A stretch of 64,000 nucleotides of DNA. It comes from Rhizophagus clarus. Its lineage: Eukaryota; Glomeromycota; Glomeromycetes; Glomerales; Glomeraceae. Positions 1 through 12,626 of this stretch are shown here, in pieces. The notes below the pieces were generated by a model. The model searched no databases. It was not told the DNA's origin and saw only the letters and a program-made list of their open reading frames with translations. The position numbers were made by a program, and so were the translations under genes. Positions within the stretch are counted from its first letter, which is position 1; every line of letters starts with the position of its first letter. Where the stretch lies: positions 1,304,501-1,368,500 of the forward strand of contig BLAL01000011.1 of NCBI GenBank assembly GCA_015698045.1. Reading direction: 5' to 3'.

Positions 1-2
1 GA

Positions 3-893
3 AATTATAATAATTTGAATCCAGGCTCACTCACTCTTAATTCAAGCGCAAATTCTATTTGCATTGAATTACATGTTGATAATAATTTGGATAGGATTGA
101 TTTCCATGTTAAAGGAATTCAAAATTATGATGGAAATAAACAAAATGTTCTCCAATTGAATTTGGTTCATAATTGGATTAAATATTTATTACCAGTATGT
201 TAATTTTTTTTAATATATAATTTAAAATTTCATATAAAAGAAAATTAATAATTCTTTTTAGGTGAGAGAGATTACTACATTAGAAGAAATAAAAATTAAG
301 ATTGATCCAACTGGAGGAGAATTGCGAAGAGTGGGATATATTAAACTTCTTCTAGAAAATAGTATTAATATGCAAGATGCTATAAATGTTTTTGGACAAG
401 AATTTAGGTAATTAATTGTATATTTAAGTCCAATTAATTAAAATGTAAATTATTCTTATATTTTATGTTATAATTTTAATTTAGAAAAATGAAAAATATT
501 TCAAAGCTTCCAATTTCACCAATTCTTCAATGGAAAGAAACAAAAGTAAAATATCAATTTAAATTTTATTGTAATTTTAAATTTATAAAATTTATTATTG
601 ATTTTTTTATTTTTTTTTTATAGTTTGAAGTTATTATTAATTATAATAGATGCCAACGTTATCTATTTATAATGGAAGAAACAACTTTACAAGAATTTTT
701 ACTTATAGTTCAAAAAAAATTTAATTCATTAAATATTAATTTACCATTTAGATATTTATTAGATAAACCTGAAGTAATTTATATTTTTAATGAAGAAAGT
801 TGGAAAAATTTTAAATTAGCTTCTTTTCATCATCAAAATCAAAATTTTGAAGAAAGAAAAAGTTTAATACTTTATCTTAAAAGTAATATTTGA
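3..893 (+). CDS. 3' part of an unrecognised gene, cut by the window edge
   Basis: The reading frame is open from the first bases, so the 5' end lies outside the window. I read exons 3-194, 262-407, 485-545 and 624-893, with GT-AG introns of 67, 77 and 78 nt whose phases agree and end at a TGA. The visible part is about 220 residues, without obvious membrane segments. It is rich in Ile, Asn and Lys, with a stretch reading GGELRRVGYIKLLLENS in exon 2 and INYNRCQRYLFI in exon 4. I do not recognise a family. Splicing consistency supports a real gene; function is unknown. Confidence 0.6.
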
Positions 894-1436
894 TATAATT
901 TAAAAATAATAATTTAGAAATAATTTAAAATTATAAATAATATTGCTTTTTATTATTTGCTTTAAAATGTAATAATTAAATAATATAATAATCATTTATT
1001 AATTACTATAATAAATGCATATATATTTGCTAATAATAAATCTTATAGAAAAAGTAAAATAAATAAAATAAAATGTTTTAAAAAATAAATAAAAATTATT
1101 AAATTTTTTTTTATTAAAATAAATAGTTAGAAAAAAAAAAAATAAAATAATATATTAATTAAAAGTTTTTTAAATTAAATTTATATATAAAATCTTATAA
1201 TCAATTAATATATATAAAATTATAATGATTATTAATAAGTTCTAATCCTAATTTTAACCTAATTATAACCTTAATTTTAAAGATTAAATTTTCATAACGT
1301 GATTTGCTTAACTTAACTATATGTAACGAATCACAAATATTAGATATGGCAAATCGTACGTAAAGATTACTGTGTAACAGATTGTTAAGTTTAAAAAAAA
1401 AAATAGGTTTCTGAAAGACACGACAGAATAGTTAGA
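894..1436. other. AT-rich intergenic gap
   Basis: About 540 bases between the first gene and POM152. It is almost pure A/T up to 1,250, then less biased toward the POM152 start, as expected for a terminator followed by a promoter. No other gene seen. Confidence 0.5.
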
Positions 1437-4400
1437 ATGTCGGTACGGCAAGTCGCGTTACGGCCTCAAAATCCTTTATTACAAGAACCTTCTCGTATTT
1501 CGACAAATCTTATCTCTGTACCTACACAGAGACTAATAGCTACAGCTGTATTTGTTGCAATATGGGCATATAAATTATATTATTTTACGACTGGGTTACC
1601 TGGAAGTTTTATTATATGGTGTATGCTAGACATCGCGTTTTTTATATTGTTATATCTTTGTCGAATTCCTTGGCTGCAATACCCTCTATGGAAAGTATTA
1701 TTCTTTATCATACTGTCCTCTACAATAAATGCTTTCTTTATAAATCCGAATTGGGTAAGTTTAAAAATTTACGCGTTGAAACTTTTTATAATCAGTGCAT
1801 CATGGCAAACTCATTTTATTGCGTAGGTTTACGATGTTAGTTTCACAAAATCAATAATCGAAATGTTCAGTTCCTCTTCAATACTTAGTAAGTCAAAAGT
1901 TTATAATTGAATATTTGTTTAAGTGTATTGTATATTAAGTGCATTATCATACCTAACCTTAATAGCATATATTTCTTTTGCATATTTCTTATGTCAATGG
2001 AGTTCGACAGCAATTTCTCAAGTTAAGTGGCGAGAAGGTACGTGCCGTCAGTACTGAAAAAGACATACAAATAGAAGGTGAAATAAATTTGAATATCTAT
2101 TTTCCGAGTCAACCAAAGATATTGTTAAATCTTATTAATATACTTTATCATAGATATTAGACATAATAGTTCTCACATAAAGGGAAAACATACAGTTCGA
2201 CTTTTACCATATGCTACAGCAAAGTTGAATCCAGATGATGAAAGATTTTGTCTTAAAAGGATAAATTCAAAAAAAAGTGAACCAATCGGATTACCTATAT
2301 TATTCAATAAAACATCTCCAAAACTAATTCATTATTCAAAAGTAAATTTTGTATCAGGAAATAAAACCCATCATGAATTTACTTCGAGAGATATTGCTAG
2401 AAATCATTTAGTTGATGTAATCCAAGAAGGTGTTTTTGTATATATTCCCGTAGTTGAGCCAGGAGTTTATAAAATTGAACAAGCTTTGGATGCAGATGGG
2501 ATGGGAATTAAAATTTACAAGAAAGAAGAAATTATAGTTTATTGTCCTGAAGCAAAATTAATACCCATAAGTGATACAAAATGTTGTATTAATGATGAGA
2601 TACATACTAAGTTAGTCTTGAAGGGTGTACCGCCCTTAAGTGTGTATTATGAAAGACGTGTTGATAATGAATCTGTCAATATGACAATAGATGGGATTGG
2701 CTCGGAACATTTTAAATTCCCTATAGACGAGCATGATCGAACCAAATTACTTTTAACTTCTGGCAATTATCAATGGGCTCAGAATCAAGAGATAGAAGTT
2801 CAACTGAACATGACTGCTGATATATCTGCAACATATTCTTTAAAGGTTCTTGAGGTTAATGATTTATTAAACAACACTCATGATTACATTAACGATAGAT
2901 ATCAAAACGTATTTGTGAAGTACGGTGTATTCTCACGTCCAACCGCAAAATTTTCTTCGGATGTACCTATATATACTCGTCCGGGATATTCTGCGGAAAT
3001 GAAATTAAATTTACAAGGTGTAGGTTTGTATTAGTAGGTCATTTGGTAATTGTTTGCGTAAGTTGAAATATATAATCTCATTAAATTACTTTTTTATTAG
3101 CTCCTTGGAAACTTGGTATAGGATATTGGTCTGAAGATATCGCTGAAATAACAGATACTTTGTCAAATGATCCAACTGAAATTCTTAATGTGATAATAAA
3201 AGAAAATGAAAATAAGATGGGGTATTCTATAGTCGTGAATAAACCTGGTACATATAAATTATTGTCGGTTTCAGATGCAAAATGCTCAGGACAGATTTTG
3301 GCACCATCTACGAACATCTTATCAATTGCATATCCTCCAACCGTTAAGATCGATGCCATTCCTATATCTGCCGAAGATTGTCCAGGGGAAATCGGTATTG
3401 AGGCCACTTTATCCTTTACTGGAATTCCGAGATGGTAGGTTAAGAATTTTATATGAATTATAAATTTAGTTTCACATTCTTAATCTCGAATAAAATTTTT
3501 TAATAGGTTTCTCGAGTATTCGATCAAATCTGAAACTGAAAAAGTAGAAGAAATAGTAATGAGCGAAAAATCTAAACGTGTAATAACTATAAAGCCAGCC
3601 ATGCCAGGACATTATGAATACAGATTTTTCAGTTTATCAGATAATATATATCGTGAAGGAGTTGAAATTGATTATGGGTTTACTCAAACTGTTTATCCAA
3701 AACCTAATGCCGTTTTCCGACGTACAAAAGATCGGACAATAAATAGTTGTATGAGTAATCTAGTTGAGCTGGACGTAGATTTAAGTGGATCTGGTCCTTT
3801 TACTTTGGAGTAAGTATAGTATCTGACTTATTATTATTACTATTTTTGATTTCATAATAATCCTGATCAATTTTTGTAATGTGTCAGATATGAAGTTGTG
3901 TTCAATCGAAGAACAAATGCTTTTACTATTGCTGACATTCAAGGTCCTAGTTATGTGATAATTTCACCACCATTTGATAATCCTGGAACGTATACTGTGA
4001 CTTTAAAAAAGGTTGTCGATTCTCAAAGTTGTAGCCAGGCCTTAAATAATGATGATTCCGTTACCATAAATGTCAAGAGAGATAAACCAACCGTTGGATT
4101 CAGAAATTCTCATGAAATTCTTTGGTTTCTTGAAGGTGGAAGTGTTGAATTACCACTACAACTTACTGGAAATCCACGTTGGGAGGTCACATATAGTTAT
4201 CACCCAGACATGGATAACGTCAGAAAGGCTTATGATTTGGTCAATCCAAACTCATTCTTAACTGTAACCGAACCAGGCCGCTATGAATTAATAGAAGTTA
4301 AAGATTCTTATTGCCTTGGAAAAGTTATTCCTGAAAAAAAAGAAATCGAAGCTAAATGGTTGCCAAAACCTAGTTTGAGAATTGCTGAGGGTGAGGCAGA

Positions 4401-5792
4401 GCCTTTACCGCAAACAGGATATTTTAAACGGAATAGTATTTGTGCTGGAAAAGAGGATACGTTAGGTTTAGTTCTTCAGGGAAGAGCTCCGTGGGTTATC
4501 AATTATAAAATAATTTCTAACCAGGAAACCATCGTTCATCAGCAGACTATAGGATTTCCATCAACAAGAATTCGACTTATGACTGACAACCCTGGTTTAC
4601 ACGTATATAATTTTTCTAGTATAGCAGATGATGTTTATACAGAACCAAATGAGATATTGTTAATCCTTGAACAGACTGTTCTATCGAATCCGAATGCCCG
4701 ATTTGTCAATACGGGTATTGTCTATCATTGCGTTGGCACCGCGTTTACAAGAGATGATTTGATCATGATAGAAATGGATGGCGTCCCTCCGTTTTCTTTG
4801 GTGTTCGAGGTTATGCACGAAAGTAGTAATCACGTGGAAACATTGAGAATGGAATCTATTAATAATACACTTTATTATTTCCAACCAAAAGAAAAGTTTA
4901 GTTTGGTCGGACAATATACAATATCTATTGTGTATATTTCTGATTCACAAGGATGTAGTAGAAGTCTAGAAGGTCCCGACAAAACGCTTATTGTTCAGGT
5001 GACTGATGTTGCATCAATTGATCGTACATTTCATCAGCAATATCATTGTGTTGGTGATATTTTGGATTACTCCTTGCAAGGTAAAGTTGACTTTTTAAAT
5101 TTTCATCTGTTTAATAATGTTTCTAAAATTTGACGTTTTATTTTGTTTAAGGTATATTACCATTAAACATTACTTACGAATATAACGGAGAAATAAAATT
5201 CGCAATATCAAAGACAACCACATTTGCGTTTGGTGCAGACAAACCTGGGAACATGACTATAACCAATATTTGTCATCAACGCAATAAATGCTGCGGGTTT
5301 GTTTCAAATCTTACGGAGATTATTTATGAACTTCCTTCCGCTTTCGTTTCTGAAGGCAAGGAAGTTATATCTGATATCAGAGAAGGCGATAAAACTGAAA
5401 TTATAATAGACTTTCTTGGTGAGTATCACCATGATAATAAAAGTCATATTACGTATGTTATTTAACTTGTATGTAACTATATTCATATATAGGTACCCCG
5501 CCTTTCCGATTCACGTATGTAAGGAAAGAATTATTGAAAGATGGCAATAAACGAAAATCGGGTCGTACTCTTGAAACGCAAACGATACTTAATATTAATA
5601 AACACAAACATTCGATTTATACGTCACAAGAAGGTATTATTATTATTACATATTCTATATAAAATATTGAATTAGTTAATTCTTATAATCTACATAATTA
5701 TTCCTCTGTTCCACTACATAGGTGTCTTTCAAGTTACACATGTGGGAGATAGATATTGTGAATATCCGAGAAGTTCAAATATTTTGCATTAA
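1437..5792 (+). CDS. POM152: Nuclear pore membrane protein POM152
   Basis: A pore-membrane nucleoporin that anchors the nuclear pore complex and forms a ring in the perinuclear lumen. Ten exons: 1437-1754, 1827-1887, 1966-2037, 2154-3023, 3101-3434, 3507-3809, 3888-5080, 5152-5418, 5493-5633, 5722-5792. They give about 1,209 residues, close to yeast Pom152 (about 1,337). Hydrophobic segments lie near residues 32-50, 57-75, 86-102 and 123-142, then the family signature GKHTVRLLPYATAKLNP. The rest is a chain of Ig-like repeats, each with a G-x-P/A-P/R-W/F core (GVAPWKL, GIPRWFLEY, GRAPWVINY, GVPPFSLVF, GTPPFRFTY) and a Pro-Gly-x-Tyr turn. The C terminus has the usual GDRYCEYP. The start is the first ATG in frame before the membrane region. 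All intron phases close. Identity is firm; the small exons 2 and 3 are the least certain. Confidence 0.93.
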
Positions 5793-5994
5793 ACTAACAA
5801 AAATAGAATTAATTTTTTTTAAAATAAATCATTATTCATACAATGGACAATGTTATGCTCAATTCCGAAAAAAATAAAAGTCAATGTATTATTTAAAACA
5901 TTTAATAGATCAAAAATAAAAAATAAGAACACGTATAATATATAGAGTTAAATAAAATATTAATGCTATGTAAATTTAATACATATATAAAAAA

Positions 5995-8900
5995 CTATGC
6001 AGTACTTTTTCTTTTTCGTCTTACTAGTTCGTTTAATCTCGATTTCTTATCTTTACTACCTCCTTTTAAAGCTGAGAGGATCATTGTTTCGGTTCTTACA
6101 TCTTCAAAAACAGATCCAAGATGCATCTTCGATTGACTAATAATTGGTTTATGATCTTCGTTCAAGATACTTTCAGGTATACAGACATTTGGTATTAATC
6201 GGATAATAAAACCAATAGGTAAAGAAAGGAATCCAATTAATACAGTAACCAACCATTGATACCAATTTAATCTAACTGTACCGAATGCTACACCACCAAA
6301 TTCAACAATAAGGAATTGACCAAGTATTACAACAAATTGAACTATAAGAAAAACGTGATTGTTGAAAATATTTCTGAAAACATTCAAACTATCATCAATT
6401 CTAAGACAATTAATTTCGTTGAATACTTGCAAAAATACAAAAGTATTAAAAATCAATGTACGTAAAACTGCTAAATCTTCTTTAGAGTCAGAAAGATGAA
6501 ATATAGCAGGTCCTAACTGTAATAAAGATATATTAATAGCAATTTGGAAGATTGCTTGGCCTAAAATCATTTTCCACATCCTATAACTAATAAGTGAAGC
6601 ATTCTTTGATGTAGGACGTCTATTAAGGAGATCATCAGTTGGTGGTTCTGTTGCCAAGGCCAAAGCTGCTAAAGTGTCCATAATAAGATTAACCCAAAGT
6701 AATTGTACAGCAGTCAAAATGGATTCACTTTCGTCACTCATAACCGCACTGGCAAAAGATAATACAACGGCTGTAATGTTGACGGTAAGTTGGAATTGTA
6801 AGAACTTACGAACACTGTCATTGACAGCTCTACCCCATTTCAAAGCTTTAACAATAGAACTGAAATTATCGTCCATTAAAATAATTGAAGAAGCTTCTTT
6901 AGCTACTTCAGTACCAGCTATACCCATACTAAAACCAACATCAGCCAATTTCAATGCAGGTCCATCGTTAGTACCATCGCCAGTAACTGCAACAACTTCG
7001 CCATTTTTCTTCAACCATTTTACGATAATAGTTTTATCGGTCGGAGAAGAACGAGCAAGTACTTGTAGTCTTGGAATAGTTTCATCTAGTTTTTCAGCAG
7101 ATAATTTACGAAATTCTGGTCCTTCCATAGATATACCACCTTTGGTAAGAATACCAGCGTCTCGAGCAATAGCTCTGGCGGTCACGACATTATCACCTGT
7201 AATCATCCTTACAAAAACGCCCGCTTTTCTGAAAGCTTCTACGGATTCTTTTACGCCAGGTCTTAATGGATCTTGAATACCAACAAGGCCTAAGCAAATT
7301 AACCCATTGAGTGGTGGCTCATCACCTAACTTGTTAAAATCATCGGTTGTTATATCACGATAAGCCAAACAAATTGTACGTAAGGCATCAGTAGTAAAAT
7401 TTACAATATTCATTTTATATTGTTGTCTTATATTATCATCTAGTTCCTGGACTTTGCCTTCGGCATCAATATAATGAGAGCAATGTCCTAAGACAATTTC
7501 AGAAGCTCCTTTTACATGGGAGCGATAATCACCAGTGGCGGGTGCTTTTCCGTGTGAAGGACCGGCTGAAGATAATTTGATAATAGTAGTCATAGTTTTC
7601 CTTTCAGATGCAAATGGATAAACTCTGGCAGGTTTGATAGCAGATCTAATTTCTTTGTAATCGACACCAAATGACTTTACGAAATCAAGCAAGGCACATT
7701 CAGTCTTGGAACCGATAAAATCTATATTTCCATTTTCGTCTTTATCTTCAAAAGCCGTAGAGTTTAAAACTATTCCTTGAACAAGAATATCGTAGGTTGA
7801 AGAAGCGATTTTTTTCCTCCAGTCGCTAATTTGTTCTTCGTCATCGAATCTCTTAAAACCTAAAAGCCCTCTAACTACGGTCATTCTGTTTTGAGTCAAA
7901 GTACCAGTTTTGTCTGAGCATACAGCAGTAGCATTACCCATGGTTTCACTTTAAGAGACAATAAATATATTAATATTTAAGTTGTAACAAAATTTTTAAA
8001 TTTAAATAGATACTTACCAAGCAGACAAAACTCTAACCAAATTATTATCTTTCAACATTTTAGTCGTGGCATAAGCAAGAGAAAGTGTAACAGCCATTGG
8101 TAACTAGAAAAAAAACCATATTAAAAAAAAATTATTCGATTAAATTAAGACTAATATTAATTACTTACACCTTCAGGTACAGCAACAACTACAATTGTAA
8201 TGGCTTGAATAACTATTAAAATCATATGTGTTGCAATTTCTTCAGTGTCGGGGAAATTACCAGAAATCGCGGCGGTAACGAAATATTTAATAATAAGAGT
8301 ACTAAAAAAAGCAAATAAAAACGGTTTGAACATTGTAAAGTAAATAAATAATAGATAAATAGAACTTTACTACATACATTAACATGATTAAAGCAATAGA
8401 GACACCCAATTTAGCGATTTGTTCAGCCAATGCATCCAATTTTATTTGAAGAGGAGTATCTTCGTTTTCACCATCACGAAGTGCCTAATGAACAAATGAA
8501 GCATTAGCAACAAGCTTATATAATAAAATTAATCTAACTTTTTATTTACCATCATAGTTTTACCAAAGAATGAACGAGTTCCTAAATGGAGGAAATATTA
8601 ATATATACGATGTAAGCGATACGTTGGAAAAAAAAAAGGTTCTAGAATATTTACCAACAGCAATAACGACACATCTACCGTTACCGTCGAGAATTTTGGA
8701 ACCACTCAAAATAAATGGATCTAAATTTTTTTCTAAGTCCCCTTTTTTAATTGGGTCAGATTCACCCGTTGCGCTTGATTCATCACAAACAAGATTGTGT
8801 CCCCACAAAAATATACCGTCGACGGGTACAATATCACCGGGTTCGAGGAACTATAAAAGAAAATGCGTTATCCCAAATTTTACTCATAAAGTGAACCAAG

Positions 8901-10052
8901 ATTTCTTACCAGAATATCGCCAACGTTAACATCATGAATAGAAATTAGTTGTTCACGGCCGGAACGGAAAAGCTTAACGACACGATCTTCTTTCTTAGCG
9001 TTAAGCTTTCTAAATTGTTTTTCCTTCTGATAATCGTTAATAGCATTCGTTAACACCACTGCAGCAACAGCGACAATAATGGCAGTGCCTATACATTTGA
9101 TATAATATATAATTAATTAATATCGTTTCTTTATTAAAATGATAGAAATTATTAATTAAATTACCATCAACCCATCCAACACGAGATTCACCTTTAGGAT
9201 GGCGGGGAGAATAATCCTCATGGATACCAACAATCAAAGATATGAGTGCGGCAATACTCAACAAAACTATTATGAATGGATAAAATTATTTACATGTTAT
9301 AAACATTTTATATAGTAGATACATTTAACAATTGACTGGAAATGAGATAAAAATTAAGTAATCAAGATATTTTTTTAATTTAGAACAGTAAATATCAACC
9401 AGAAATTCATCCCTAGCATCAATAAAGCATCAAGTAACTCAGACTAATCAAGCTTTAGGAAGATCTAGCTAGCATAAACTCATCTTTAAAAAGATGAAGC
9501 CTAGTTCATTTTAATTCAATGCTAGTTCGATACTCAATCTTGTTGGGCAATATATGTGGCCGAAACTCTTGTGGCTTGGATTGTGGCTTGGACATGTGGC
9601 AAACCCGATCCAGTTCTATCTACTGAAAACTACAAGTTAATAACATACTTAAAATCCTATCCTGGTATGCTTCCCAAATCAATGATAACAAAGATCGTTG
9701 TTTAACTTCTGGTAGTACCTATAATACAAAAAATTCATGTTAACTCTAGAGACACATCTAAATGATCAGATTTGAACAAACTTACATTTCTACCAAAATA
9801 TTCTTGTCTTTCTTGAAAAGGTTTGCTCTTCGGATTATTAGTGTCCAATCCCTCATCCGAGCTGATACCAACAGCGGGGTCGACTCTTAGACCTTCTACG
9901 ATTTTTTCCGTGCCACCATATTTCTTGAGTAAGTCTGGATTTTTAGGGTCTACCAGTTGAGTGAGTTCCTCAGGTGTAAATTTGAATGGTTTATTTTCAC
10001 GAGACTCTTCCCCAAGAAGAGGCTCGTTTTCTTGATTTTCACGAGGAGTCAT
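5995..10052 (-). CDS. PMC1: P-type Ca2+-ATPase, PMCA/PMC1 type (P2B)
   Basis: Pumps Ca2+ out of the cytosol, in fungi usually into the vacuole. Ten exons on the minus strand (10052-9786, 9718-9649, 9266-9165, 9088-8910, 8850-8655, 8581-8550, 8484-8378, 8301-8169, 8103-8018, 7948-5995) give about 1,041 residues. Visible landmarks: acidic/proline N terminus; LPEVKQRSLLSLIWEAYQD before the first membrane helix; the A-domain loop DESSATGESDPIKK; PEGLP in M4; the phosphorylation site CSDKTGTLT; hinge motifs TGDNVVTARAIARDAGI and TGDGTNDGPALK; and M5-M10, including NLIMDTLAALALATEPP, to the end. The start is the only upstream ATG in frame. The C-terminal tail is short and I see no clear calmodulin site, which fits PMC1 better than animal plasma-membrane pumps. 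The 382-nt intron 9267-9648 is far longer than the others. It is divergent from RPB5. Confidence 0.93.
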
Positions 10053-10468
10053 TCCCGTAAATTAATTATTATTTAGAACTATAATTTGTAGTGATAAAAT
10101 GCACAATATTAAATGTCACGCGTTTTATACAATGCATAATTTTCTTGTTATAGCTAAAAGAATCATACATATAATATTATATTCAACACTTTTAATTTAC
10201 GTTCAATTTTTTAAAAGACTCTCAACCAATGCATTTGAAAAAACTATATTTACCGTTTCTCAAGAATAAATAATAATGATGAACTCCGATATCATAAGTA
10301 TTTAAAAGAAAATCCAAGATCGGAAAAAGAGAAATTGAGGGCGCATTTGCACCACATAAGTACTACACAAGTTAATAAGTTGCATCAACCAATCAAAATT
10401 TATTATAATTTATACAGCTAGGTTTAATCTAACAAAACACCACTTTTACTTGTTCTCCACAAAGAAAA
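10053..10468. promoter_or_regulatory. Shared upstream region of the Ca2+-ATPase and RPB5 genes
   Basis: 416 bases lie between the two divergent start codons, so both promoters must sit here. I cannot point to a convincing TATA box or a known factor site. Confidence 0.45.
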
Positions 10469-11667
10469 ATGGATAGAGAACAGAAAGATTCCAGTACGTC
10501 TGAGTCGGAGGTAGCTCGCCTGTTCCGTGTGTACCGTACAGTACACGAAATGGTCAAAGATCGGGTATGTTACATTATTAAATCCGATTTTTTTTTTTTT
10601 TTTTTTTACCTTATGCATTCATTTATAAATAATTTTCTCCCCTTTTCTTTATAGGGTTACGTCATTAATCATGATACACACACTGATATAACCTTATTTC
10701 GTGAACGTTGCTTGAAAGATGGCTTAATTGTGTAAGTTTCTTTTATTAACTAATCTGAGATATTCTTTTTAGAAGTTCCCAATCGAAGGGTAATCGAACT
10801 TAATCTAAACAAATTAATCTAAACAAATTAATCTATTTAAATCAATTTTTACTAATATAGTAAAGAATCGATGATGTTCCAGGTTCAAAAGAATGACAAT
10901 CCAAATGAGCAATTGCTTGTTACATTTCCCGATGAAAGACCCGTTGGTGTAAAGTACCTTAAAATGTAAGGCTTTTATTTTTTAATAAAATCCTGGTAAT
11001 GCTTCATGTTATGTCACCTAAACGTGTTTGTTACGTAATAATTAAGTTTATGTCAACGAATGGTTGACTCAAAAGTTAACCGTGGCATCATTGTATTCCC
11101 TGGTACTTTAACTGCAGCTGCTAATAAGGTAATAAATGTACATATTTATACTTGATAATCTTAAACAGTTGATTTACCTTTTGCCTATCTGTTTTTATTT
11201 ATTTATTATATAGGCGATACAAGTTATAAACACAAGAGAAAATAGACATTATGAAGTTGACACTTTTTCGGAAGCAGATTTGATGATTAATATTACATCG
11301 CATCAACTTGTACCCAAACATTATGTTCTTACTGATGAAGAAAAAAAAACTTTACTTTCTAAATAGTAAATATGGAATTTTAAAATGTTCATGTGTTCGA
11401 ACTTTTTTTTTTCTCGTTAACTAAAATAATTATACTTGATGTTTGATCATCAGTCGATTGAAGGAATCCCAACTTCCTCGCGTACAAGCAACAGATCCGA
11501 TTGCAAAATATTACGGTTTAAAAAGAGGACAAGTATGTCTTTTGGATAAATGTTTGATTTTTTATATATAACAAGAATCCCGACTTATTGATTTATATTA
11601 GGTTTTCAAGATCATGAGACCAAGTGAAACTAGTGGACGATATGTTACTTATCGCATTTGCTTTTAA
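10469..11667 (+). CDS. RPB5: RNA polymerase I/II/III common subunit RPABC1 (RPB5)
   Basis: Shared subunit of all three nuclear RNA polymerases, located in the lower jaw contacting downstream DNA. Seven exons (10469-10564, 10655-10731, 10861-10965, 11047-11128, 11214-11365, 11454-11532, 11602-11667) give 218 residues, the usual size. The N-terminal jaw module begins [20 protein letters not shown] and includes LCQRMVD. The C-terminal assembly module, related to archaeal RpoH, contains [15 protein letters not shown], then [20 protein letters not shown], and ends with [15 protein letters not shown]. All intron phases close. Exon 1 is followed by an intron with a long T run (about 10,590). Identity is firm. 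Confidence 0.95.
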
Positions 11668-12626
11668 GAATATAAGGTTGGTCTCGCTTTGGTGATATGG
11701 AGATTTTATTATTATTTCCCCAAGAACAATGTATAATATAATTTAAGTTCAATAATCAATTTAATGTACGTGAAACGTAAAATCGTAACAATTTAAAAAT
11801 TATTAATACAAAGAAAGAAATGTTTCTTAAAAAGTGTTCGGTAAAACGTAAAAAATATATATATTTCACTTTAGGAATCAAAATTGATTAATTAATCGAT
11901 CATTTTTTTGAGTAAATGGATTCAATATCATCACTTTAATGAATAGTTTTTAATCTCTTTTTTTTAAAAAAAAATAATTATAGATGATCACTATTCTTTA
12001 ATAAATAAATTATTATTAATTTTTTTTTTAATATATATATATATATACGTTATTAAAAACTACAAAAAAAAAAAATAATATGAAATGAATAAAAACAATG
12101 ATTTGCTTATTTGAATTGTACTATATAACAAGAAATTAAATAAATAAGGAGGAAAAACAAATAAATAAAAAAAATACAAAATAATTACGTTAAAAACAAT
12201 TTAGGTTTAAAAATGAAAAGAGCAATGCATGTTTCTTTTTTTCCAAAAAATAAAGGAACTAAAAAAAAAACCCCAAAAAAAACCAAAATTGTGGCTAATA
12301 TATATATATAACAATAAAAATCTATACAAAAAGTTATTAGTTAATTGAGTTCCTCTAATTAAAAATGGAATGGTATGTTAGTGTTTGTTATCGTAATAAA
12401 TATAAAGAATACTCAAATAACTATTAAAAAAGAAAAAATAAAAATAAAAAAAATAAAAATAAAAATACAAAATAAAATAATATATAAATAAATAAACAAA
12501 GAAAAGAAAATTGTTGTTCGTTCCCAACTTACAAACCATTCGCGACCAATACAATAATGTTAAAATTAATAATAATTATTATTTTTAAACAATTAATTGA
12601 CCTTTTATTATAATGAGGTTTTTTTT
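11668..12626. other. Gap between converging genes
   Basis: The 3' ends of RPB5 and the MIT-domain gene face each other across about 960 bases of A/T-rich sequence with many short A and T runs and a TA repeat near 12,040. No reading frame or RNA gene is supported; presumably 3' UTRs and terminators. Confidence 0.5.

Noticed and set aside
6674..7276. 200-codon plus-strand frame inside the Ca2+-ATPase gene
   Set aside because: It is the complement of the conserved hinge and P domain of the pump; the minus-strand reading carries all motifs.
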